Shown here: piece by piece, positions 46,107 to 57,100 of the stretch
Position numbering within the stretch: the stretch's first letter is position 1
How the letters are laid out: every line of letters starts with the position of its first letter
Assembly: GCA_963675135.1 (NCBI GenBank)
Contig: OY776122.1
Span: 86,810,472 to 86,874,471 of the forward strand
Direction of reading: 5' to 3'
DNA: 64,000 nucleotides
Source of the DNA: Galeopsis tetrahit
Lineage: Eukaryota > Streptophyta > Magnoliopsida > Lamiales > Lamiaceae
Made by a program: the position numbers and the translations under genes
Notes under the pieces: model-generated
Told to the model about the DNA's origin: nothing
The model's database searches: none
The model's input: the letters and a program-made list of their open reading frames with translations, nothing else

Positions 46107-48895
46107 ATATTTTTAGCTTTTGTATTTTTTTTTTATTAATTTAGCAAATGAAAATTTCATTATTTTTTTTTAAATATTAGATATATACAACAGCGGCTAA
46201 TAACCGTTGTTATAGCTAATACAACTGCTGTTATAGAGAAACTACAACAACAGTTGTTAATAAATAACAGCGGTTAAAAACCATTGTAGAAATTCAAAAC
46301 AACAGCGTTTAAAAATCGTTGTAGTAATTCCAAACAACAGCGGTTAAAAACCGTTGTAGTAAATTCAAACAACAGCGGTTCATAACCGCTGTCATAACTA
46401 ATAAAACTACTATCGTAAATATTGTAAGGGGTTCAAACCGAGCACATACCACATCGGTTTTGATGGAATAACAGCGGTTAATAAACGTTGTTGTATATAG
46501 ATACGACAGCGATTAATAACCGTTGTCTATCAACGCCCCCTTTTTACAGCCCTTATTACCACAGCGGTTACTGATTCCAATTTACAGCGGTTTTTAACCG
46601 CTGTCTATCAGCTTATTTGGCATAGTGAATTATAGAGCCAAAGAGAGTTGGGTGGAAGTCACCTTGATAATTCTTCCTCAATGTAAGATATTACAAAATA
46701 ACGTAAGCTTGTTCTTCAAAAACCTAATCTATGGATTTAGGAGAAATCAATGTAAAAAACTAAGTAATAACTAGGGTTTTTCTTGTTCTTGGAATGGATG
46801 ATGATCAAGATCCTTTTACAAATTGAGTTGGAAGGTATTTAAGGCTTCCAAAAGTGTGTGAGATGAAATTAGCAATCGAGTCCTTGAAGATCTTCAAAAT
46901 TTGCGAAACGCCCCGAAAAACGTAAGTTGTCTCGGTCAACCGAGTGATATGACTCGGTCAACCGAGTCGAGTGGACATACAGTGACTTTTTGGGATGCAG
47001 AACCCACTCGGCCGCCAGTTTGATTCTACTCGGCCGCCAGTGTGAAGTCACTCGACCGCCCGTTTGGCTTGGAAATTCTTGAAAGTTTCTGGAAGTCCAC
47101 CTCACTCGGCCGCTAGTGTGAGACCACTCGGCCGACCGTTTAACATATGCTCCTTGGACTTTTTCGTCTATTTTTCTTGGCTTTCCTTGCTCGTCCTCCA
47201 ATCGAACTTCAATTCCCATGCACCAATGCTCGTTTTCCTTCTAAAATGGACTATTTCACCTTATTTCCTACACTTTGAACACATTTCTTGACAACAAGGC
47301 TAGTAGCACAATTTCTATCGATTACGACCAAAATCACATCAAAATGCTACAATAATATAGCAAAAATGAGTACAAATACGAGCAATCTCACACCCAATCA
47401 CACGGCCGAGCTAAGTCCAATGCCAAAATCACACGCCACGGCCGAGACGAGAGCTCAAGAAAGCAATGCTCGACACCGAAAATTGGAGACACGCGATGCC
47501 ACGACTGAGCTCAAGGCACAACCGAGCTATCCTCACGCCCCAATTCGGCGAGCACGACCGAGGTAGAAGCACGAGCAAGCCGTGCTCGAGAATGTAAGAT
47601 GAGGAAATGGCAAGGCACAACCGAGGCACCTTCTCGGCCGAGCTCGAGGACAACGCACAAATGGCACAGCACGGCCGAGGCCTGGGCACGGTCGAGCTGC
47701 CTGCTGGCCAAATTTCTACAAGGCACAACCGAGTTGCCTGCTCGGCCGAGCTCCTAGGTGCACCAAATTTGATCTTGCACGACCGAGCTCCGTGCTCGGC
47801 CGAGCCATCCCATTCTCGGTGCCATTCATGTATTTTCGCCATTTTTGAGGGATTTACTTGCAATTCTTGCACCCAAACCTACCCCAACACTATATATACC
47901 CCCATTCTTAAAATCAAAAGTACCTTACCCATTTCTTAAGATTTCTACACATACAAACACACATTTGGAGGTATTTTGGCATCAAATTCTTCATTTCTCT
48001 ACCAAATCAAGCAAGGAAGGACTCAAAAGCTTTGGAATTTTCATTCCACACCATCCATTAAACTAAACTTTCTATTTCTCTTTCTTTTTATTTAGTTATT
48101 TCATTTAGTTGTGTTAATTAGATTATGTTGGTTCTTGGCTAGAACACTTTTGATTCTAGGGCCTTGTAAATACTTTTGATAAAGTTTATGAATTAATGTT
48201 TTACTTAATTGGTGTTTGTGTGGCTTAATTCTATTTGAATGCTTGATTTCATTGCAAAACATGTCATTAGTGTACAATAGTGATGTGTTAATCTTAGTTA
48301 ATTGAAATTGGATTGAGAAATCTCTTTTGATTAATTGATTGCAAGCATTTGATCTAATTTTATTGAGAGATTTAAAGATTATCAATGATTAGGAAGATGT
48401 GTGATGATTTTATGAGTTTAATTGGGTCTTATGATGCAATTTATGTAGAGATACAAAGTTGTATTATATTTCTCTTGGATGAATTGGATTGAAAAGCCTT
48501 TTAATTCACTATTTTGTGATCAATCTTATAGAAAAAACATAACACCACTTGAGTAGATTGTTAATCATAGATGGATTCATTAGTATTGCATGTGTCTTGG
48601 AACCTACTTTCTAATATTTGAGTTTCACTCGTTTATTCTCCGTTTCTTTGATTTGCATGATATTTGATCGATTTCTTATTACTCTTTATTGTCTATTTGT
48701 GACGCTTGAGTAGATAATTAGGGGTAATTTCACCACTCAACTTATCGATCACCGTCTATTTAGAACTCACATCAACAAACTATACTTTTACACTACACCT
48801 CTCCGTGGGATCGACCTTGTACTTATCAAGCTACAATATACGCCGTATACTTGTGATTGTGTATTTTGGTGTTGTTAAATACATGAATCAATAGT

Positions 48896-49880
48896 AACAA
48901 TATATTGATCATGTAGTAATTCATTTGCTTGCGACCCGTGAATTTTTTGGGCGATTCGAATCTAGACTTTTGATCAACAATTTTTATTTTTTACTCTACA
49001 CATAGGTGTTGCTCAAAATTAATAAAATCAAACATGTAGAGCGAAAATTAATATGATGGGGGTGAGAATAAGGTGAGTTTAGATGTTAAATTTAAATTAA
49101 ATTATATATATATATATATTTAAAACTATGAATTTTTATGCATCTTACAATTTTTTTTAAATGCTTTTTACAATTTTTTAAATGTTAACATTTAATCTTT
49201 AATTTAGTTTTAACTAGATAAGTCAATCAAAATAAATATTTATATTATATAATTTTATAAAGTAAATATTTCAAAGAAAATTTGTGAGAATCAGGTGAAA
49301 TAAGGAGTTGAATATATTTTTTACATTTAAAAAATATGAAAACAACTTTAAAAAAAATTATAAAATTTCGAAAAAAAATAATTTAAATAATATTAAAATA
49401 ACTCTTAAAAAATTGTAAGTCAACTTTCAATATCAACCAGAACACCTTACATTTAATAAGTATGAAATTTTTTTAAAAAAAAATTGTAAAATTTCGGAAA
49501 CAAACAATTAAAGTAATATTAAAATAACTCTTAATAAATTGTAAGTGAACCTTCAATATCAACCACGACCCCTTAAATAAATAAGTGTTAATTGCATAAA
49601 AATTCACGATGTTAATACAACATATCCTTTTAAACCTTGCAATTTGATGCACGAATTAATTAATTATTGCAATTTGATACACCGATAAATATTCCGACGA
49701 TACTAATGTTGACGTGGGAGTCTGAGATGCCACGTCCCAAGTCAATACAATGTTTTATTTTTAAATTTATTTCTAGACCTTTTAAAATTAAAAAAAAAAC
49801 TAAAATTAAAACAATTTGAAAACACTTTTTGTTCCAAATAAAAAAAATATAATCAAACCAAACCATATTTTATCTTTTGG
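48896..49880. other. AT-rich spacer
   Basis: No gene recognised. 'aaaataactcttaa(a/t)aaattgtaagt' and 'ttcaatatcaacca' recur near 49395 and 49515, a direct repeat of about 120 bp period. Confidence 0.5.
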
Positions 49881-50139
49881 TCGCAGATTATAAGGCTTTT
49901 ATGAATGGTGGGCATATTCTTAGTCATGTATAATGCCTAAGAATATGTTATTTGCTACGAATTTGGAATAGCGTGAAAATAAAAAAAACCTAACTTTTAA
50001 TGATCGAGGAACTTTTGATTTTGAAACTTTTTTTTTTTTTTTTTTTTGAGAACCTGTATTATGAAATTTTATATCGAGTAACTAGTGTTTATTTTTACAT
50101 AACTTAATTTGTTGCATAGCCTGGCGGATCTGCTATGCA
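49881..50139. repeat. copy 2 of the 265-bp duplicated segment
   Basis: Nearly identical to 30676-30945. It ends in ATGCA (50135-50139), the apparent target site of the copia-2 element. Confidence 0.5.
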
Positions 50140-50281
50140 TGTTAAATTCGACCGTGAGCAACATACGAAGAATAATGTTTTGGAGAATTTTGGTTGCTGT
50201 CTTATTTTTCTTGTGGAAGAATATACAAGAAGTTACAATTTATGCAAGGATACAGAAGACTCTAGAAGTCAACTTTCGCTA

Positions 50282-51943
50282 TGTCATGAACATGGCCATG
50301 AACACACTCAATTTTATAAAACAAGAAAACAATTGATCTAGATAGAAGTAATTGTGAGAGAGAAAGAGAGAATAATAGAGATTTAGATAGAGAGAGAGAG
50401 AATCGGGTAGAAGAAATTAACTTTTCTGCATAATTTCATTCATCATATTTTTCATATTTAAACCCTTCCACAACTAAACCTATGGACTCAAATGTGTAAA
50501 GCCCAAAACTAAATAAACATAGTAAGATGGGTCAACCCCTTAATAATAAAAGGGTGGGACTATTTACACCTCCATTTCGGTTTAGAAAACTCCCCCGATT
50601 GATGCACACCCCCTAAAATATATCAGGATGGATGCACCCTCCCTTGAATTGTCCTAAATACCCCTTTGTCTATAAAAACTATTTACTAAACTCACACCCC
50701 TCTAAACCCTAATTTCAAACTCTTCCCCTTCCCTTCTTTCCTTCCTCCTTCTCTTCCCACCGTCCAGCTCCCCCCTCTCTCCCCCCTATCCCCTCTGTAA
50801 AAAAAAAAACTCATACAATGCGCCGCCGCCACCGTCCGTCCATCGGTCGCCGCCCCAACCCATCAGCCGCCTGCCACTGCCCTCTCCAGCCCCACCTCAC
50901 CGGTGCCCCGCCGCCGCCGCCTCTCTCCCCTTCTTTGTTAATAAAATAAAAAAAACACAGAAGCAGCGCCGCGGCCGCCTCCCCTGCCCATCCGCCACCG
51001 CCGCCCCCGTCCATCGCCCATTCGCCACCGCCCTCGTCCATCGCCCCCGTCCGCCGCGGCCGCCTGCCACCGGCTTTCTCTATTTTTCCGTCGCCCGTCA
51101 TTTTTTCCCAGGTTTGGTTTTTTTTTTTCGACCACTTTAGGTCGACCAAAATACACTCTCGTCGACAATAGTGTGTTGACGAAGTGTATTTTGGTCGACC
51201 TAAAGTTATGGAAATTTTTCAAATCTTTTTTTAATCTTTTTTTGTCCCACAAATGTCGACCATATTCACGCTCGTTGACAACAGGGTGTCGACGAGAGTT
51301 TATATGGTCGACATTACACTGTCGATTTTTTTAAGATTTTAAAAAAAAATCGACCAAACTTAGGTCGACCATATGCATTTTGGTCGACAAACCAGTGTCA
51401 ACGAGAGTGAGGTGTCGACGAGAGTTTATATGGTCGACATTACACTATCGATTTTTTTAAGATTTAAAAAAAAAATCGACCAAACTTAGGCCGACCATAT
51501 GCATTTTGGTCGACAAACCAGTGTCAACGAGAGTGAATATGGTCGACACTGGTTTGTCGAAATTTTTTAAAAAAATTGAATTTTTTTTATGTTCCTGAAT
51601 TTTTTTTTGTTTGGTGTTTGGTGGCGGCGATGGTGGTGGCAGGGTAAAATTAGGTTTAGGGTTTAAATGTGAAGGAGGGGTGCATTTAGTAGTATAATAT
51701 GACTAAGAGGGCATTTTTGGTATTTTACAGTATTATTATAATATAAAACTGACAGGGGGAGTGTTCTAAACCGAAATGGAGGTGTAAATAGTCCCACCCA
51801 TAATAAAATTAAGATATAAAACATAAATGGCCCAAACCCAATAACTATCTTCAATGGTTGAGAATTAGACTTTTGAGTCTCCATTTCCTCTTGCCTCGTG
51901 TACTTCAAAAACTCACATTTCCAATTGCTTCCAGTCCACAACA
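50282..51943 (-). repeat. 3' LTR of the gene-carrying element, split by a MULE
   Basis: Matches 59245-59655 base for base in long stretches. The MULE and its extra 9-bp duplication account for the length difference. The undisturbed copy on the right shows the empty site ('taataataaaattaag'). Confidence 0.5.
50552..51799. mobile_element. small MULE with GC-rich cargo and GTCGAC repeats
   Basis: Ends GGGTGGGACTATTTACACCT, in inverted pair over about 45 bp, flanked by the 9-bp duplication ATAATAAAA (50543-50551, 51800-51808). Left part: GC-rich 'cgccgccgcc' block (50810-51100) whose minus strand gives Gly/Arg-rich frames and which looks like a captured leader or first exon. Right part (51139-51560): about a dozen GTCGAC palindromes, one hairpin with 24-nt arms (51134-51157 and 51183-51206), and a unit of about 125 bp repeated twice. 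No transposase. Confidence 0.5.
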
Positions 51944-52470
51944 TTACCCCTTCCTTGAATGAGCCTTGTCCCCAAGGCTCAAGAGTTGAAATTGTGTTGC
52001 TAATATCTTCATCCTCACAAGTTGCAGCACAAAGATTGGAGTTTAATCCATCTTCTAGGTACTGAATCAACCATTCAATTCCTCTGATAATACCCTCCAA
52101 TGGTATACCAACTGCTATTCCAACAGCAACTACTCCAATAGTGTTGTAAATATTATGTCTCCCAATTAACCCTGATGAGATTACTAACATACTTTGAGAC
52201 GTATTCGCGAAAGCATGTGTCTCAAACATGAAAAACTCAAATTTCAATGGGTGGACATCAACCTTCTTATTTCCAATTGCAAAAGTCACAACAGGCACAT
52301 TAGAATGCTCTTGCTTAATTCTCGAGAAAACTTAGCTTTAGTTTCCATATATTCCCCCCATGTTCCACTTAAATTCATATGATCTTTTCTAAAATTAGTG
52401 AAAACGACAATATCAGTCTCATCACACATTCCTAAAGCCAGCCCACCAGAAGGAGCTTCCTTCACTAATG
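51944..52470 (-). pseudogene. captured fragment of a plastid MurE-like ligase gene
   Basis: On the minus strand about 52465-52330 reads GGLALGMCDETDIVVFTNFR and KDHMNLSGTWGEYMETKAKF. After a frame change near 52300 it continues VPVVTFAIGNKKVDVHPLKF and GLIGRHNIYNTIGVVAVGIA plus VGIPLEGIIRGIEW. This is the order and wording of plant MurE-like proteins (EASSHGLALG...VFTNLTRDHL...DVPVVTFA...GRHNIYN..AAVAVGIAVGAPLEDIVRGIE), which act in plastids. The piece covers the end of the Mur-ligase central domain; the P-loop (GTNGKTTT) part and the C-terminal domain are missing, and roughly 35-40 residues are lost at the frame change. It is spliced (cDNA-like) and lies next to the polypurine tract, so it is retroelement cargo and not a gene. 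Confidence 0.5.
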
Positions 52471-52690
52471 CATCTATATCATATCTAAGACCAACTAAAT
52501 TTTCACCTGGTAACGCTGGAGGTCGATTCAGGTAGATATTGATGGAGTTGCATAATCGTGCATCATTCTCAGCTGTGGACTCCTTTTCAAATACTGCTTC
52601 ATCAGGAAAAATAATTTGGTAATCCTCAACAATATTTAGTGATCTGTTAAGCCACCAAAAATGATCAAGCCCTTCTTCTCCCTAAAAATG
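52471..52690 (-). other. open cargo segment upstream of the MurE fragment, source unknown
   Basis: The minus strand reads GLDHFWWLNRSLNIVEDYQI and continues with NSINIYLNRPPALPGENLVG directly into the MurE-like frame. It does not match the MurE N-terminus as I know it. It may be a third captured gene. Confidence 0.5.
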
Positions 52691-52700
52691 AACAATATTT

Positions 52701-53030
52701 AGGGCTGTTATTCGAGCCGAGCCGAGCCGAGTATTTGAAGTTCGAGCTCGGCTCGAGCTCTTATCGAGCCAAGCTCGGCTCGGCTCGATAACATTGGCGA
52801 GCTAAGAAACGAGCTCGGCTCGGCTCGTTAAAGGGTCTAACGAGCCTATCGAGCCGAGCCGAGCCTAACGAGCCTAATGGAAATAAAAGAAAAAAATTAG
52901 ATATCGAGCCTAATAAGTCGAGCTCGAGCCGGCTCGTTAGTAAATCGAGCATCTAACGAGCTCGGGCTCGGCTCATTTAACGAACGAGCCGAGCCGAGCT
53001 CACGAGCGGCTCGGTTCGTGTAACAGCCCT
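52701..53030. mobile_element. MITE rich in CGAGCC repeats
   Basis: Ends AGGGCTGTTA and (inverted) the same, with an interior of 'cgagccgagc' and 'gctcggctcg' repeats that folds on itself. It separates the F-box/kelch and MurE-like cargo. No target duplication could be read, so the class is open (hAT-like by style). Confidence 0.5.
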
Positions 53031-53707
53031 ACTTTCTAGTACGAACAAGTCCTTTATGAGAATTATGGATAACACATGTTCTTTCATGAAATTCTTGTAA
53101 AACTTCCTCAAATTCTACTAATTCCAGCAACACTTTGTCATTAACCTGAGCTCGTTTGTTCAGGAAAACAACCATGTTTGGAAGGTATTCAATAACATAG
53201 AGTTGGTTGTTAACAACTACAACAAAAGAAGGTTCTTGTGCAACTTGATTCACTATAGGATAGACGCTCTCAATTTTGCTATACTTCCAAATGAAAAATT
53301 CAAACAAATCATGTCCAAAAACTAGCAGGTCACTCCCTGCTAGAGACTCTTTATCTGCGTAATTGAAACACCCATCACAACAGGAAATCTTAGACAGTCT
53401 CATTCCCCGATTCTTGAAGGAATTGAATGCCTCCCATGCCCTCAGATCAAAAATCATATATACCCAATGCTCCACAATCCTAAATTGACTTTGCAACTCA
53501 TACAAATACCAACTTTTAATAAGCATACTAATTCTCACATTTAGGCAGGGGAATTCATAGAGAATTAATGATAAAATCATAGGAGGAGGCCAATACTCAT
53601 CATCAAGAAATTCAATAGAGAGAAGTAGTTTTCTTACCATTGACGACATAATGGCATGGACGAAATCACAAGCATCATCGAATTTTACCTCTTCCACCTT
53701 TGCTAGT

Positions 53708-54050
53708 TATTGAAGAAAACAATTATCCACGTATGCACAAGTTGACCTCCACATGTGCATGAGTTGATTTCCACATATGCATCAAGCATAGTTGGAATCA
53801 TTTTAGCATATTCTCTTTGATTCCCATGAGATACGGTCCTAGTTGTATAGAGCTATTTCAATAGTACTAGTTTGTTTCTTTTGTCATCTTTAGACCTCTA
53901 ATAGTATGGTGACAAGTGTCCCTAGGTAGCAGCTAGGTAGTTCCATTTATAACAAAGTTTGTATCTTCTTTCACGATGAATGAATGAAACCTAAAGCTAT
54001 CTGCAAATATGGATTCTTGTGCTTTGTTATGCACCATCAATATTTTATCA
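53708..54050 (+). repeat. 5' LTR of copia-1
   Basis: 343 bp, the same sequence as 58331-58673 as far as I can read. Contains 'tttataac' about 100 bp before its end as a possible TATA element. Confidence 0.5.
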
Positions 54051-54147
54051 TGGTATCAGAGCAACACTAGGGTGACCTAGTGCACTCTGTGCTGTTTCCC
54101 TTTCTCCTTTGATATTCTTTTTTTTTTTTTTTTTTTTCAGCTTGAAA

Positions 54148-57100
54148 ATGACTTCTCAAAGTGAAGCAAATTTATTTCCTCTCCCACCTAATATATTTCT
54201 CCCATTAAGCCAATTAGTCTCGGTAAAGCTTAATGAAAATAATTACCTAATATGGAAACAACAAGTTCTTGCAGCTGTAAAAGGATATGGCTTGGAGGGG
54301 TACATCACTGGAGAAAAACAATGTCCAAGTCCAATAGTTGAAGATAAATCAGCCATAAATCCAGAATACACTACATGGATGAGGCAAGATCAACTGTTAG
54401 TGTCTTGGTTACTTTCTTCCTTGACAGAAGCCATACTAGTTGACACAGTTGGACTTCATACTTCTCGTGAAATCTGGAGCTGCCTAGAGATGAACTTTGC
54501 AAGGCAATCCATAGCCAATGTGATGCAATACAAGCAGCAACTTCTGGGACTAAGAAAAGAAAATATGAGTATGAGGGAGTATCTAAGCAAAATCAAAGCT
54601 TGTTGTGACATTTTAAATGCCATTGGGCATAAAGTGAGTGAAGAAGATCATGTTCTTCACATCATGGGAGGTTTAGGGCCTGACTATAACCCTGTAATGG
54701 TTAATGTTAGCTCTAAAATCGACCCTATATCAGTGGGAGATGTTAGTTCATTGCTGCTTAGTTTTGAGTCTAGGTTGGAAAATGTTATTTCTCAAAATAA
54801 CTTTAGTTCAAGTGGCTCAAGCCCCTCAGTTAATTTCACTTCTCAAAGGGGTTCACATGGTTGTGACAAGCCTAACAGTGGAGGAAAGAATAGAAGTGGT
54901 AGAGGTGGTAATAAAAAAGGAAGAGGACGCCAAGGGAATGGACCTGGATGCCAACGATGCCTTTATAGAGCTGATTTGAATTACACTCCACCACCTCAGC
55001 AACAAAACAATCAAACAAATCAAGAAGGAAATAGAGGATATTATCCTTCTGCCAATCTTGCAAGCTTTGAGCACACTAATGGAGTTGGAGATAATTCCTG
55101 GTATCCTGATTCAGGAGCTACAAATCACGTGACATTTGATCTAAGAAATCTGACCACAAGAACTGAATATCAGGGAGCTGAAAGAGTGCATATGGGAAAT
55201 GGTGCAGGTTTGAATATCTCTCATTTTGGCTCTTCTACTATAACTGCTTCTGATAAGTATTCTAATCATTCTTTTCTCCTCAAAAACCTGTTACATGTTC
55301 CAAACATAAGAAAGAATCTTCTGAGTGTGTCCCAATTTGCTAGAGATAATAATGTTTTCTTTGAGTTTCATCCTTCCTTTTGCTTGGTGAAGGATAAGGT
55401 CACTCAAAAGGTTCTTTTGCAAGGGGAACTTGATAATGGCCTTTACAAGTTCAAGCTAGCCCATTCCACTGCTCATCAAATTCATCTCAATACTATTCCA
55501 TCTTCGATTGCTGCCAATACAACTGAAGTTTCAAGAAAACTATCCCTCAGTACTTGGCATGCCAGATTTGGTCATGCTTCTTTTGATATTACCAAGAAGG
55601 CCTTAGATAGAAGCCATATTAAGTATGTTGATGATGTTTCTGATTCAATTTGTTCTGCTTGCATGAAAGCAAAGAGCCACAAACTCCCTTTTCCTGTTTC
55701 AGATTCTACCACCAACATACCTTTCACTTTAGTGCATTCTGATCTTTGGGGACCTTCTCCCATCCCATCCATGAATGGCTACCATTACTATGTTACTTTC
55801 ATTGATGACACTTCAAAATTTTCTTGGCTTTATCTGTTAAAATTGAAATCTGATGTCAAAGATGCCTTTGTTCACTTTAAGAATCTTGTGGAAAATCAAT
55901 ACAATGCCAAAATCAAGAGGTTTCAAAGTGATGGTGGAACTGAATTCAAATCTTTATCTCAATTATTTACAGATTCAGGTATACACCATCAAATCTCTTG
56001 TCCTTATACCCCAGAACAAAATGGTTTGGCAGAAAGAAAACATAGACACATTGTTGAAAAAGGTCTTGCTCTTCTTGCTCATTCTGCTGTTCCCATGAAA
56101 CATTGGGATGATGCCTTTGTTGCTGCCATACATTTGATCAATAGAATCCCTTCTAAGCAACTTCATTTCAAGTCACCTTTTGAAATTCTCACCAAAAAGA
56201 AGCCTGATTACACATATCTCAGAACCTTTGGATGCCTTTGCTACCCTCATCTCAGGCCCTATAATAAAACCAAGTTAAATTTCAGATCGGATAACAGTGT
56301 TTTCTTGGGGTATCATCCACAATACAAAGGGTACAAGGTTCTATTACCTAACAACAAAATCATCATCACCAGACATATTGTATTCGATGAAACTGTTTTC
56401 CCCTTCCAAGGTGCTAAAACCACCAGCTCTTTTGCTCTTTCTCCGACTTCTGATCCTGCCCCCCTTCTCATTGTTGACCCTTCTGCCTCACATTTGCCTC
56501 CATCTTCATCTTCTCAACATCTCACACCTCCTAATCTTTCTAACTTATCTGGGCAGTTATATGTAGAATTACCAATTGAAGCTGATAATCATTCTTTGCA
56601 TGAATTCTCTAATGTTTCTCCTGAGGTTTCTGGTGTGCATGAGCAGGTTCAGGTTTCTCCTGAGGTTTCTAATGTGCATGAGCAGGTTCAGGAAGTTGTT
56701 GTGCCTCAACACCCCATGATCACAAGATCCAAGGCTGGGATTCAAAAGCCTAGGATTCTATCTACCACAACATCTGTCACTGATGAGCCTACCTCATACA
56801 AGGCTGCTCTGGCCCACCCTCAGTGGAAAATAGCTATGGAGCAGGAGTTTGGAGCCTTAATAAAAAATGGCACTTGGGAGTTATGTCAACCACCTGCTAA
56901 TCACTCCATCATTGGCTGTAAGTGGGTGTTTAAACTTAAAAGAAATGCTGATGGAACCATTTCTAGGTATAAGGCTAGGTTGGTAGCTAAGGGCTACACA
57001 CAAATTCCTGGCTTGGATTTTACTGACACTTTCAGTCCAGTTGTTAAGTCTGTCACCATTAAATTAATATTATCACTCGCTCTATGTCATTCATGGCCTC

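Larger units (their letters stand above)
43284..46627. mobile_element. CACTA (En/Spm-type) element, non-autonomous
   Basis: Ends CACTATGCCAAAT and inverted ATTTGGCATAGTG, flanked by the 3-bp duplication AAT (43281-43283, 46628-46630). The subterminal regions (about 43308-43470 and 46190-46615) are filled with short 'acagcggtt'/'aaccgctgt' motifs in both orientations, the typical transposase-binding arrangement of this superfamily. No transposase is encoded. The interior has a weak ORF region at 44900-45530 and a two-copy tandem repeat at 45764-46106. Confidence 0.5.
42312..47400 (-). mobile_element. solo LTR B, inserted in LTR C, itself split by CACTA
   Basis: Read on the minus strand it begins TGATTGGGTGTGAGATTGCTCG and ends CGTTCAAGTCA, matching the start and end style of LTR A (TGATTAGGGTGTCGATTGCTC ... 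AATAAGTCA). Flanks are GACGG (42307-42311) and CACGG (47401-47405), one mismatch in the 5-bp duplication. Without the CACTA element it is about 1741 bp. A block of 'actcggccg' repeats at 46930-47140 corresponds to the 'cccggccgggtgg' block in LTR A. Confidence 0.5.
41922..48890 (+). mobile_element. solo LTR C with nested LTR B
   Basis: Begins TGATTCGGGTGG, ends AAATACATGAATCA and is flanked by the 5-bp duplication ATAGT (41917-41921, 48891-48895). Removing the nested LTR B and one TSD copy leaves about 1875 bp, close to LTR A (1778 bp). The right part has a TATA box (actatatatacc, about 47891), 'cggccgagc' repeats upstream of it, and 'gtgggatcgacc' near 48804, a phrase common in plant gypsy LTRs. 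Solo state follows from the absence of internal sequence. Confidence 0.5.

Noticed and set aside
47429..47872. 147-codon minus-strand ORF with repeated LARAS/RLCL phrases
   Set aside because: Generated by the 'cggccgagc' repeats of solo LTR C.
50811..51252. Gly/Trp/Arg-rich minus-strand ORFs
   Set aside because: Low-complexity frames of the 'ccgccgcc' block in the small MULE; noted as possible captured leader only.
52701..53030. hAT assignment of the CGAGCC-rich MITE
   Set aside because: No 8-bp duplication at its borders (flanks 'acaatatt' and 'ctttctag' differ), so the class is left open.
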